From Candidatus Dadabacteria bacterium RIFCSPHIGHO2_12_FULL_53_21 (GTDB lineage Bacteria > Desulfobacterota_D > UBA1144 > Nemesobacterales > UBA2774), in NCBI GenBank assembly GCA_001775255.1, contig MFCJ01000065.1, positions 1,268-6,382 on the forward strand: a DNA stretch of 5,115 nucleotides. Direction: 5' to 3'. Below, one piece after another: positions 1-5,115 of the stretch; position 1 is the stretch's first letter, and the number at the start of each line of letters is the position of its first letter. The notes below the pieces were generated by a model. That model saw only the letters and a program-made list of their open reading frames with translations, was not told the DNA's origin and did no database searches. Made by a program: the position numbers and the translations under genes.

Positions 1-96
1 CCTGTGCCTACTCCGGTACCCACGCCTGTTCCGACTCCGGTACCGACCCCTGACCCTACTCCGGCCCCTACGCCCGAACCAACTCCCGCGCCTGTA
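1..96 (+). repeat. 12-nt tandem repeat encoding Pro-x-Pro-Thr units
   Basis: Eight consecutive 12-nt units each encode P-x-P-T, with x = V,V,V,V,D,A,E,A; the last unit ends in V instead of T. Units starting CCT and CCG alternate through the first six, giving a 24-nt higher-order period. Many differences between units are synonymous, which suggests old or selected protein-level repetition. The tract continues past the left window edge, so its full copy number cannot be seen. It probably forms a stiff extracellular linker. Confidence 0.85.
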
Positions 97-1365
97 CCGT
101 GCCCCTCGCCCGGACCGTCCGGGACACACACGATCCGCATAGTGAACGAATGTACGGAATCGGTATGGATAGGAGCGGAGAGCATAAACTTCACTCCGCT
201 CCTCTGCGCTGCGGGCACAGGAAGCACACCCTCTGTCGGCGACTGCGGGCCTGAGGGGGGACAATCAAGCAATACCATACCTGACAACACTGCCTGGGTT
301 GGGCCGCCGCCATGGGCTGCCGACGGAAGCGCGACCTGGGAGATACCGCCGAAGGACGACGATCCGGCAGGGCAGGGCGGCATAAGAGACCTGACGATAC
401 CCGTCTGCTGGGATTCGGGGGTCCTCGTCGCCCGGACAGGCTGTACCGCCGAAAACGGGAACCTCACCTGCAAGACCGGCAACTGCGGCGGCACTACGGG
501 CGTCGAGAACTGCGGGGGGATCAACGGGCCGAAGCCCGCTTCCCTGGCAGAGTTTACGTTCGACGGGGGGATTCCGGCAAACTGCACCGGTGCCGATAAC
601 TACGACGTTTCGTTCGTCGCAGGCTTCAACGTGCTGATCGAAACCGCGCCCTGTCAGAGCGGCTGCGGGAGCGCCGGCGCCGGGTGTACGGAGCTGCCGG
701 TGTGCCCGTGGGACACGTACGTTTTCGAGCCGAATACGCAGCCTAACATAGGGGGCTATGTGGAGAGCACAGCGGGCGAGATAGGAACATGCCTCTCGCC
801 GTTCAATATGTCATCGATAGGGCTTCCTCCTCTGGATTCCCTGACCCTGGACGAGCAGAACAGGTTAGGCTGCGTCTCGTCCGACTACGACATAACGCCC
901 TGGACCAACAATGACGCGTGGGGAGTGTGCATGACGAGCTTAGGGGATAACGCGAACAGCTGCGCCATGAGTTCGCCCACCACGTGCGCTGTGAATACGA
1001 ACGTGCAGCCTACGGGGAATTCGACCCCGCCCTGCTGCGACTCTCCGATGAATATGTGCGACCCGTACGGGCAGTGCGACACGAATCTGGGCAGGACCGC
1101 CGCCTGGCCGACGTACGACAGCGGGACAAAAAATACCACGGAGTACATCGAGAACATACACGCCGCGTGCGGGGATAATACGGGTGGGAATCAGGCGGGG
1201 GCTTACGCATGGTCATTCGACGACGGCAACCAGGTGATAGGGCTCGCGAACGCGCTCTTTACCTGTCAGGGCGACGATATAAATTACGTCGTCACGCTCT
1301 GCGGCAGCAGCGGCAATCCCCAGCCCACGCCGCAGCCCACGTTGGAGCCCGCGGCGGAGGAATGA
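1..1365 (+). CDS. Thaumatin-like secreted protein, cysteine-rich, 5'-truncated by the window edge
   Basis: The frame is open from base 1 and ends at TGA 1363-1365; the GTG at 4 lies inside the repeat tract and is not a credible start, so the real start is upstream. Numbering codons from base 1, residues 1-40 are a Pro/Thr-rich linker, about 42-434 a thaumatin-like domain, and 437-454 a second Pro-rich tail. Thaumatin signatures seen: TIRIVNEC with VWIG at the N terminus, ARTGC followed by CKTGNCGG, LAEFTF, NYDVSFVAGFNV, and near the C terminus TTEYIENIHAACG, AYAWSFDD, FTCQGD and YVVTLC. There are 26 cysteines, against 16 in classical plant members, and the domain is about 390 residues instead of about 200, mostly through added sequence between GFNV and the TEY/AYAW segment. 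Cysteine richness and the linker imply export and disulfide formation. Plant relatives bind or cleave beta-1,3-glucans and act on fungi; the bacterial role is unknown. Family call is firm, function is not. Confidence 0.85.
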   Translation, partial: PVPTPVPTPVPTPVPTPDPTPAPTPEPTPAPVPCPSPGPSGTHTIRIVNECTESVWIGAESINFTPLLCAAGTGSTPSVGDCGPEGGQSSNTIPDNTAWVGPPPWAADGSATWEIPPKDDDPAGQGGIRDLTIPVCWDSGVLVARTGCTAENGNLTCKTGNCGGTTGVENCGGINGPKPASLAEFTFDGGIPANCTGADNYDVSFVAGFNVLIETAPCQSGCGSAGAGCTELPVCPWDTYVFEPNTQPNIGGYVESTAGEIGTCLSPFNMSSIGLPPLDSLTLDEQNRLGCVSSDYDITPWTNNDAWGVCMTSLGDNANSCAMSSPTTCAVNTNVQPTGNSTPPCCDSPMNMCDPYGQCDTNLGRTAAWPTYDSGTKNTTEYIENIHAACGDNTGGNQAGAYAWSFDDGNQVIGLANALFTCQGDDINYVVTLCGSSGNPQPTPQPTLEPAAEE

Positions 1366-1456
1366 CGGCACTTTTTCTGTCTTCTCGAAGCTGTCTTATA
1401 GCAGCCGGGCTACGGCTGGGGTCTTCGCCCGGACGAGCGGCGATCTCTTTTTTTTC
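1366..1456. other. Intergenic region between convergent genes
   Basis: The stretch between the thaumatin-like stop and the left palindromic repeat has no gene. It contains a 6-bp hairpin (CAGCCG 1402-1407, CGGCTG 1413-1418) and a later GCCCGG (1427-1432) that could pair alternatively with CCGGGC (1405-1410). Eight T follow at 1448-1455. The T run is too far from the hairpin for a standard terminator, though the region may help end transcription. Confidence 0.35.
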
Positions 1457-1482
1457 GTCATCCTGAACTTGTTTCAGGATCT
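1457..1482 (+). repeat. 26-nt palindromic repeat, left copy
   Basis: It contains an 8-bp stem (ATCCTGAA at 1460-1467 with TTCAGGAT at 1473-1480) around a CTTGT loop. The right copy at 1816-1841 is the same 26 nt in inverse orientation, differing only at repeat positions 6 and 22, which pair with each other in the stem (C-G here, G-C there). A T-rich run lies just outside it (1448-1455). The minus-strand nuclease gene ends inside this copy, with its TGA at 1460-1458. The core resembles a dispersed repeat common in many bacterial genomes, whose translations give peptides such as HAELVSAS. Confidence 0.85.
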
Positions 1483-1790
1483 CGTTTTTTAAGCGGTTCA
1501 TCGTCATACCAACCCATCGACAAATCCTCAAGAGTGGGGTTCATGGATTTTATTAAATTCCACTTCCATTCCCTATGCCATCTCTTTAGCTGCTTCTCTC
1601 TGGCAATTGCATCCTCAATCCTCCCGCCTTCCTCAAAATAAATCAGCCGATCCAGTTTATATCTCGTTGTAAAATCCGAGTCTGTTCCCTGCTTATGTTC
1701 CAGCACTCTCCTTTCCAGATCATTTGTTACCCCTATATAAAGTGTCGTGAGCTTTTTATTGCTCATTATGTAAACGTAGGAGCGGTACAT
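1458..1790 (-). CDS. Small GIY-YIG family nuclease, 110 aa
   Basis: This is a stand-alone GIY-YIG domain of the short COG2827 type, which is expected to cut DNA with one metal ion. The first motif is YVYIM (residues 5-9) and the second is LYIGVTNDLERR (17-28), followed by H32. The RLIYFEE strand leads to AIAREKQLKRW, in which E65 matches the metal-binding glutamate; R28, H32 and E65 are all present, so it looks catalytically intact. The family usually ends soon after the NP motif (84-85). Here about 20 more residues follow, and the last eight (RDPETSSG) are encoded by the palindromic repeat, which also gives the stop. An in-frame TAA lies just upstream of the ATG at 1790, fixing that start; no ribosome binding site is visible. 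Its GC content is well below that of its neighbours and it is the only minus-strand gene, which suggests acquisition. Confidence 0.85.
   Translation of the reverse strand: MYRSYVYIMSNKKLTTLYIGVTNDLERRVLEHKQGTDSDFTTRYKLDRLIYFEEGGRIEDAIAREKQLKRWHREWKWNLIKSMNPTLEDLSMGWYDDEPLKKRDPETSSG
1460..1490 (+). terminator. Possible rho-independent terminator for the thaumatin-like gene
   Basis: On the + strand the 8-bp hairpin of the left repeat copy is followed after four bases by six T (1485-1490). It lies about 95 nt past the thaumatin-like stop and between two convergent genes, where a terminator is expected. The stem has only three G-C pairs and the T run is offset, so termination strength is doubtful. 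There is no T run on the minus-strand side. Confidence 0.3.
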
Positions 1791-1799
1791 ACGGATAAC

Positions 1800-1829
1800 A
1801 TATTAAAAGATTTTTAGATGCTGAAACAA
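1800..1829 (-). promoter_or_regulatory. Weak candidate promoter for the GIY-YIG gene
   Basis: On the minus strand, TTGTTT (1829-1824) stands 18 nt from TAATAT (1805-1800), with the gene's ATG at 1790. The -35 matches consensus in only three positions and lies in the palindromic repeat, so the repeat would carry the promoter. A start site near 1793 would leave almost no leader, in keeping with the missing Shine-Dalgarno. The matches are poor. Confidence 0.22.
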
Positions 1830-1841
1830 GTTCAGCATGAC
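1816..1841 (-). repeat. 26-nt palindromic repeat, right inverted copy
   Basis: This is the inverse of the copy at 1457-1482. Its stem is ATGCTGAA (1818-1825) with TTCAGCAT (1831-1838) around an ACAAG loop, an uninterrupted 8-bp hairpin. An A-rich run lies just outside (1842-1856), mirroring the T-rich run outside the left copy, so the two ends of the island are arranged symmetrically around the nuclease gene. Confidence 0.85.
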
Positions 1842-1890
1842 AAAAATAGAAAAAAACGGCGTTCCCAATCATCATCGTCCCCCGCGCGCC

Positions 1891-1919
1891 TAGACAACCC
1901 CGCCCTTTGCAAATAGAAT
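1891..1919 (+). promoter_or_regulatory. Sigma70-type promoter of the aminotransferase-pgk-tpiA-secG operon
   Basis: TAGACA (1891-1896) and TAGAAT (1914-1919) are separated by exactly 17 nt; each box matches consensus at five of six bases. The -10 box ends eight bases before the ATG at 1928, so transcription should start at or just before the start codon, giving a leaderless or nearly leaderless mRNA. This agrees with the lack of any Shine-Dalgarno sequence before that ATG. Confidence 0.6.
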
Positions 1920-1927
1920 AAATCCCC

Positions 1928-3082
1928 ATGCCGTCCAAGCTGTCCGAAGAAATTTCCCCATTCTATGTGATGGAAGTGCTCGAGAGGGCGAAGGAGATAG
2001 AAGCCTCGGGGGGGAGTGTCATACACTTCGAGGTCGGGATGCCCGATTTCTCGACTCCCGCAGTGATATGCGAGGCTGCTGTCCGGGCAATAAGGGAAGG
2101 GGACACGAGGTACACGCACAGCCTCGGGATACTGGAGCTGAGGGAAGCGATATCTGAAGACTACGAAAATACATACGGGGTAAAAGTATCCCCCGGAAAC
2201 GTGATAGTCACGATGGGCAGCTCGCCCGCCTTGTTCCTTTCGATGCTCGCGCTCCTCGACCCGGGAGACGAAATAATAATCACGGACCCGCATTACGCGT
2301 GCTATCCCCAGCTCATAAAGATCGCGGGCGGGGTGCCGAGGACCGTACGCGTTTACGAGGAAGAGGGTTATCAGATAGACGCCGGCAGGTTGAGGAAGGC
2401 GATTACTAAAAGGACTAAAGCTGTGTTGATTAATTCGCCCGGGAATCCCACGGGAACCCTGCTCGGGCCCGATGTAATACGGGACGTCGCCTCGCTCGGC
2501 GTGCCGGTCATCTCGGACGAGATATACCACGGGCTCGTTTACGGCGGCGAGGCGAAGACGATACTCGAATTCACGGAGAACGCCATAGCCGTGAACGGGT
2601 TCTCGAAGCTCTACTCCATGCCCGGCTGGAGATTAGGCTATCTCATCGTCCCCGAAGAATTCGTAAGACCTCTCCAGAAACTCCAGCAGAACCTCTTCAT
2701 ATCTCCTAACCCGTTCGTGCAGAGGGCGGGCGTCGCGGCAATAAAGCACGGGAAGAGGGAGGCGCTCGGTATGGTCGGCGAATTCGACAGGAGGCGGAGG
2801 GCGATGTTAGAAGGCTTGAGGGAGCTCGGGTTCGTCCTCGGTACGGAGCCTCTCGGGGCATTTTACGTTTTCGTAAACGCGTCCGGCATAAGCCCTGACT
2901 CGCACGCCCTCGCGTTCGACATTCTGGAGAATGCGCACGTCGCGGTCACGCCCGGTATCGATTTCGGGCAGGGCGGGGAGGGTTACCTTCGATTTTCATA
3001 CGCCGCCTCGGTGTCCGACATAGAGGAAGGGATGAGCAGGCTCGGGAAATATTTAGACGAGAGGAAAAACAAATCACGATGA
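1928..3082 (+). CDS. Class I/II PLP-dependent aminotransferase (aspartate aminotransferase superfamily)
   Basis: The 384-aa length is normal for this fold type I family, which moves amino groups between an amino acid and a 2-oxo acid in the cytoplasm using pyridoxal phosphate. Motifs in order: GMPDF at 37-41, MGSSPAL at 96-102 (cofactor phosphate cup), PGNPTG at 171-176 with N173, SDEIY at 196-200 with D197 and Y200, NGFSKLYSMPGWR at 223-235 with the Schiff-base lysine K227 and R235, and LRFSYA at 354-359 with R355, which binds the substrate carboxylate. All expected catalytic residues are present. The N terminus (SEEISPFYVMEVLERA) fits the family, supporting the ATG at 1928 despite the absence of a ribosome binding site. 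Its stop overlaps the next ATG by 4 nt, so it is the first gene of the operon. Amino-acid specificity cannot be read from the sequence. Confidence 0.9.
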   Translation: MPSKLSEEISPFYVMEVLERAKEIEASGGSVIHFEVGMPDFSTPAVICEAAVRAIREGDTRYTHSLGILELREAISEDYENTYGVKVSPGNVIVTMGSSPALFLSMLALLDPGDEIIITDPHYACYPQLIKIAGGVPRTVRVYEEEGYQIDAGRLRKAITKRTKAVLINSPGNPTGTLLGPDVIRDVASLGVPVISDEIYHGLVYGGEAKTILEFTENAIAVNGFSKLYSMPGWRLGYLIVPEEFVRPLQKLQQNLFISPNPFVQRAGVAAIKHGKREALGMVGEFDRRRRAMLEGLRELGFVLGTEPLGAFYVFVNASGISPDSHALAFDILENAHVAVTPGIDFGQGGEGYLRFSYAASVSDIEEGMSRLGKYLDERKNKSR

Positions 3083-4272
3083 CCATACCGTCGATTGCGG
3101 AAATAGACATAAGGGACAAGAAGCTCCTCGTAAGGGTCGACTTCGACACCAAGGTTTCCCGTACCGGGGAGATCGCCGACGCGGGGAAGCTCGCACTCGC
3201 GCTCCCTACGATAAGATACGCCATCAGCCAGAAAGCCAAGGTCGTATTGGCTTCTCACATCAGCGGGGCCGGGGGCAAGATGAGCCGCAAGTACTCCCTC
3301 GAGCCGCTCGGCAGGAAGCTCTCCGAGCTCCTCGACTGCGAGATATATTTCCCGGAGAACTCGATCGGCGACGCCGTCAAGAAGATATCGGGCGACATGC
3401 TGCCGTGCTCCGTCATGCTCCTCGAGAACCTGGAGTTCCACAAGGGCGAGCTCGCGAATAACGAGGACTTCGCGAGGAAGCTCTCGGAAGTAGCCGAGAT
3501 TTACGTGAACGAGGCATTCTCCGTCTCTCATCAGAGGAGGGCGTCTCTTCTCTCGGTCGCCGATTACTTCGATAGAGTGTGCGTGGGGCTCAGGTTCAAG
3601 GAAGAGATGGAGAACCTCGGCCGCTTCGAGAACCCGGAGCGCCCTTTTGCGGCGGTTATAGGCGGGAGCTGCACGTCGGGGAAAATCGAGCTCATCGAGA
3701 GCCTCATGGACAGGGTGGATACTATTTTAATCGGAGGAGCCGTCGCCCACACATTCCTCCGGGCGCTCGGCAAGGATATCGGACGCTCCGAGATCGACGA
3801 GGGGACTATATACAGCGCCAAAAAGCTCATATCCTCCTCGATGTCGAGGAGCATAAGGCTCGTCATTCCCGAGGATTTCGTAGGGATCAGAGGGGATTTG
3901 AACAACCAGCCCGCTTCCTATATAATTTCGGGCGGCCGTATCCCGAACGATTCAATGGCGGTCGATATAGGACCCGAAACAAGCAGGCAATTCGCAAAAC
4001 ATATATCCAGGGCGCGGACGGTCCTCTGGAACGGGCCCCTTGGAATGTGCGAGCGGGCCGGGTTCGGTGAGGGCACGGCTGCTCTGGCAAAGGCGCTCGC
4101 AGAGTCGGACGCCTGGAGCGCGGTCGTGGGGGAAAGCACCCTCGACGCGCTTGAGGGCACGGGGTTCGAAGCCGGTAAATGCTTTATGTCCCGGGGCGGG
4201 GACGCGTCGGTCGAATTTATAAGGGATAAGACGCTGCCCGCGATTACGGCGCTCGAGAGGCGGGTAAGATGA
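3079..4272 (+). CDS. pgk: Phosphoglycerate kinase family protein with a degenerate active site
   Basis: At 397 aa it is full length, and both PGK lobes are recognisable: LVRVDFD (17-23), SLEPLGRKLSELL (73-85), MLLENLEFHKGE (113-124), IGGSCTSGKI (194-203), VDIGPET (295-301), VLWNGPLG (315-322) and GGDASVEF (373-380). True PGK transfers phosphate between 1,3-bisphosphoglycerate and ADP. Here the key positions are changed (human numbering in brackets): D23 (N25), K37 (R38), G63 (R65), E119 (R122), Q152 (R170), C198 (K215), S353 (D374), and the GGGD loop reads VGES. D21, H60, K202 and E325 remain. The basic patch for 3-phosphoglycerate is thus almost gone, so ordinary PGK activity is unlikely; this is inferred from remembered family sequences. 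The frame is intact with no sign of decay, so the protein appears to be kept by selection. The ATG overlaps the aminotransferase TGA; GAGGA at 3061-3065 is a possible but distant (13 nt) ribosome binding site. The usual role may be served by another pgk elsewhere. Confidence 0.88.
   Translation: MTIPSIAEIDIRDKKLLVRVDFDTKVSRTGEIADAGKLALALPTIRYAISQKAKVVLASHISGAGGKMSRKYSLEPLGRKLSELLDCEIYFPENSIGDAVKKISGDMLPCSVMLLENLEFHKGELANNEDFARKLSEVAEIYVNEAFSVSHQRRASLLSVADYFDRVCVGLRFKEEMENLGRFENPERPFAAVIGGSCTSGKIELIESLMDRVDTILIGGAVAHTFLRALGKDIGRSEIDEGTIYSAKKLISSSMSRSIRLVIPEDFVGIRGDLNNQPASYIISGGRIPNDSMAVDIGPETSRQFAKHISRARTVLWNGPLGMCERAGFGEGTAALAKALAESDAWSAVVGESTLDALEGTGFEAGKCFMSRGGDASVEFIRDKTLPAITALERRVR
4257..4260 (+). 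promoter_or_regulatory. Ribosome binding site of tpiA
   Basis: GAGG lies eight bases before the ATG at 4269, inside the end of the PGK-family gene. It supports this start and fits translational coupling with the upstream gene. Confidence 0.6.
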
Positions 4273-5030
4273 GAAAAAGGCTCATAGCGGGCAATTGGAA
4301 GATGAATATGCTGAGGGGGGAGGCGGGGGAGCTCGCACGCGGCGTCGTCGAGAGGACGGGGGGATTGGCGGAGAAGATCGATATAATACTCGCGCCGCCG
4401 TTTACCGCGCTCGACGCAGTCGGGGATGAGCTCCGGGGGTCTCGCGTCATGCTCGCGGCGCAGAACGTCTTTTGGGAGGAGAGGGGGGCGTTTACAGGCG
4501 AGATTTCGCCCGGTATGCTTGCGGATGCCGGCTGCTCGTGGGTCATTATCGGCCATTCCGAAAGGAGGCACATACTCCGCGAGACGGACGAGATGGTCAG
4601 GATGAAGATAGGCGCTTCGCTCAAGGCCGGTCTCAGAGTGATAGTATGCGTCGGCGAGACCCTGGGGGAGAGGGCGGAGGGGCATACGATAAAGGCCGTT
4701 GACGCTCAGGTTGTAAAGGCGCTCACCGGGATCGATATAGACGACCCCGGAGACCTGGTCATCGCGTACGAGCCCATATGGGCGATAGGCACGGGGCATC
4801 ACGCGACCCCGGCGGAGGCGGAATTCGTGCAGTCTGCAATCCGCGAAATAGCGGGTAATATATTGGGTGATTTGGCCGCCCGTATCAGGATTGTTTACGG
4901 GGGGAGCGTTAACGAGGAAAATATAAGAGACCTACTTGCGGAGCCGGATATTGACGGCGCGCTCGTCGGGGGCGCGAGCCTCAAGGCGGAGTCGATGGCA
5001 AGCATAGTCGAGACAGCAGGAGAGCAATAG
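4269..5030 (+). CDS. tpiA: Triosephosphate isomerase
   Basis: At 253 aa it is the normal length for this TIM-barrel enzyme, which interconverts dihydroxyacetone phosphate and glyceraldehyde 3-phosphate in glycolysis and gluconeogenesis. Catalytic residues are all present: N9 and K11 in AGNWKMN (7-13), H96 in IIGHSERR (93-100), and E168 in YEPIWAIGTG (167-176). Phosphate-binding motifs YGGSV (210-214) and GALVGGASL (230-238) are intact. One small oddity is in flexible loop 6 and its hinge: the usual GTGKTAT reads GTGHHAT. The ATG overlaps the PGK stop (ATGA), and the gene's TAG shares its G with the GTG start of secG. This gene is the clearest sign that the cluster derives from the glycolytic pgk-tpiA-secG arrangement. 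Confidence 0.97.
   Translation: MRKRLIAGNWKMNMLRGEAGELARGVVERTGGLAEKIDIILAPPFTALDAVGDELRGSRVMLAAQNVFWEERGAFTGEISPGMLADAGCSWVIIGHSERRHILRETDEMVRMKIGASLKAGLRVIVCVGETLGERAEGHTIKAVDAQVVKALTGIDIDDPGDLVIAYEPIWAIGTGHHATPAEAEFVQSAIREIAGNILGDLAARIRIVYGGSVNEENIRDLLAEPDIDGALVGGASLKAESMASIVETAGEQ
5018..5022 (+). promoter_or_regulatory. Ribosome binding site of secG
   Basis: AGGAG stands seven bases before GTG 5030-5032. It decides the non-ATG start of secG, as no other suitable start codon follows before the first membrane segment. Confidence 0.75.
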
Positions 5031-5115
5031 TGGAGCTTATAGTATTTTCGGTAAAGATAATCCATATCATAGTGAGCATACTGCTCATCATAGTCGTACT
5101 GCTCCAGCCCGGAAA
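5030..5115 (+). CDS. secG: Preprotein translocase subunit SecG, N-terminal part, cut by the window edge
   Basis: The 28 visible codons read MELIVFSVKIIHIIV followed by SILLIIVVLLQPG. This is the first membrane helix of SecG ending in the family hallmark VLLQPGKG, of which the window holds LLQPG. SecG is a small inner-membrane protein with two helices that assists SecYE and SecA in protein export. It starts at GTG, sharing one base with the tpiA stop and preceded by a good AGGAG. Position directly after tpiA is common in bacteria. The second helix and the C-terminal tail lie beyond the window. Confidence 0.88.
   Translation, partial: MELIVFSVKIIHIIVSILLIIVVLLQPG

Larger units (their letters stand above)
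1457..1841. mobile_element. Putative repeat-bounded GIY-YIG element
   Basis: The 385-nt unit consists of a GIY-YIG nuclease gene between two inverted 26-nt palindromes, and is much poorer in GC than the flanking operon. This layout recalls REP elements with their RAYT transposases, but with a GIY-YIG nuclease instead of a Y1 transposase. CGGCG occurs just outside both ends (1438-1442 and 1857-1861) and could be a target duplication, though five bases may be chance. Mobility is inferred from the layout, not shown. Confidence 0.4.

Noticed and set aside
4..6. GTG as a start codon for the thaumatin-like protein
   Set aside because: It encodes valine within the Pro-x-Pro-Thr repeat; the frame is open to the window edge and there is no ribosome binding site or signal peptide after it.
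1209..1466. Plus-strand frame running past the thaumatin-like stop
   Set aside because: It is an out-of-frame shadow of the thaumatin-like gene extended into the intergenic region, with no ribosome binding site or motif.
1457..1841. CRISPR array
   Set aside because: There are only two copies, in inverse orientation, separated by a gene; no regular spacers and no cas gene are present.
1756..1938. 60-aa minus-strand open frame containing HAELVSAS
   Set aside because: This peptide is the translation of the dispersed palindromic repeat in another frame; it overlaps the nuclease gene start and the operon promoter.
1832..2530. 232-aa minus-strand open frame
   Set aside because: It lies opposite the well-supported aminotransferase, shows no family motifs and has a composition typical of an antisense frame in GC-rich DNA.
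3079..4272. PGK gene as a pseudogene
   Set aside because: The frame is intact, the length is normal and the scaffold motifs are kept; substitutions cluster at functional residues, which suggests altered function more than decay.
3918..4802. 294-aa minus-strand open frame
   Set aside because: It spans the antisense of two clearly recognised genes (the PGK family gene and tpiA) and resembles no family.

Overview
The window is bacterial DNA: its last gene is the start of secG, which is specific to the bacterial Sec translocase. The backbone is GC-rich (two 60-nt samples from the main operon gave 68% and 70% by hand count), yet it uses ATA for isoleucine and AGG for arginine freely. That mix is reported from some deltaproteobacterial and candidate-phylum lineages, but no taxon can be named with confidence.

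Left part (1-1365, + strand): the 3' part of a gene for a secreted, cysteine-rich thaumatin-like protein. It enters the window inside a Pro-Thr-rich tract encoded by 12-nt repeats, and continues into an enlarged thaumatin fold and a short second Pro-rich tail. Its true start and any signal peptide lie upstream of the window.

Middle part (about 1440-1860): an AT-richer island (about 44% GC over 1561-1740) holding one minus-strand gene for a small GIY-YIG nuclease. It is bracketed by two inverted copies of a 26-nt palindromic repeat. The copies differ at two positions that compensate each other in the hairpin stem. The left copy supplies the nuclease gene's last codons and its stop. The layout looks like a small mobile or repeat-associated element.

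Right part (1928-5115, + strand): a tightly packed operon of a class I aminotransferase, a phosphoglycerate kinase family protein, triosephosphate isomerase (tpiA) and secG. Neighbouring genes overlap by 4, 4 and 1 nt. A good sigma70-type promoter sits so close to the first ATG that the mRNA is probably leaderless. The order resembles the common gap-pgk-tpiA-secG cluster, with an aminotransferase where gap would be expected.

The strongest oddity is the PGK. It is full length and keeps the family scaffold motifs, but nearly all residues that bind 3-phosphoglycerate, MgADP/ATP and the transferred phosphate are replaced. It is probably a PGK-derived protein with another role. TPI, by contrast, keeps all its catalytic residues.
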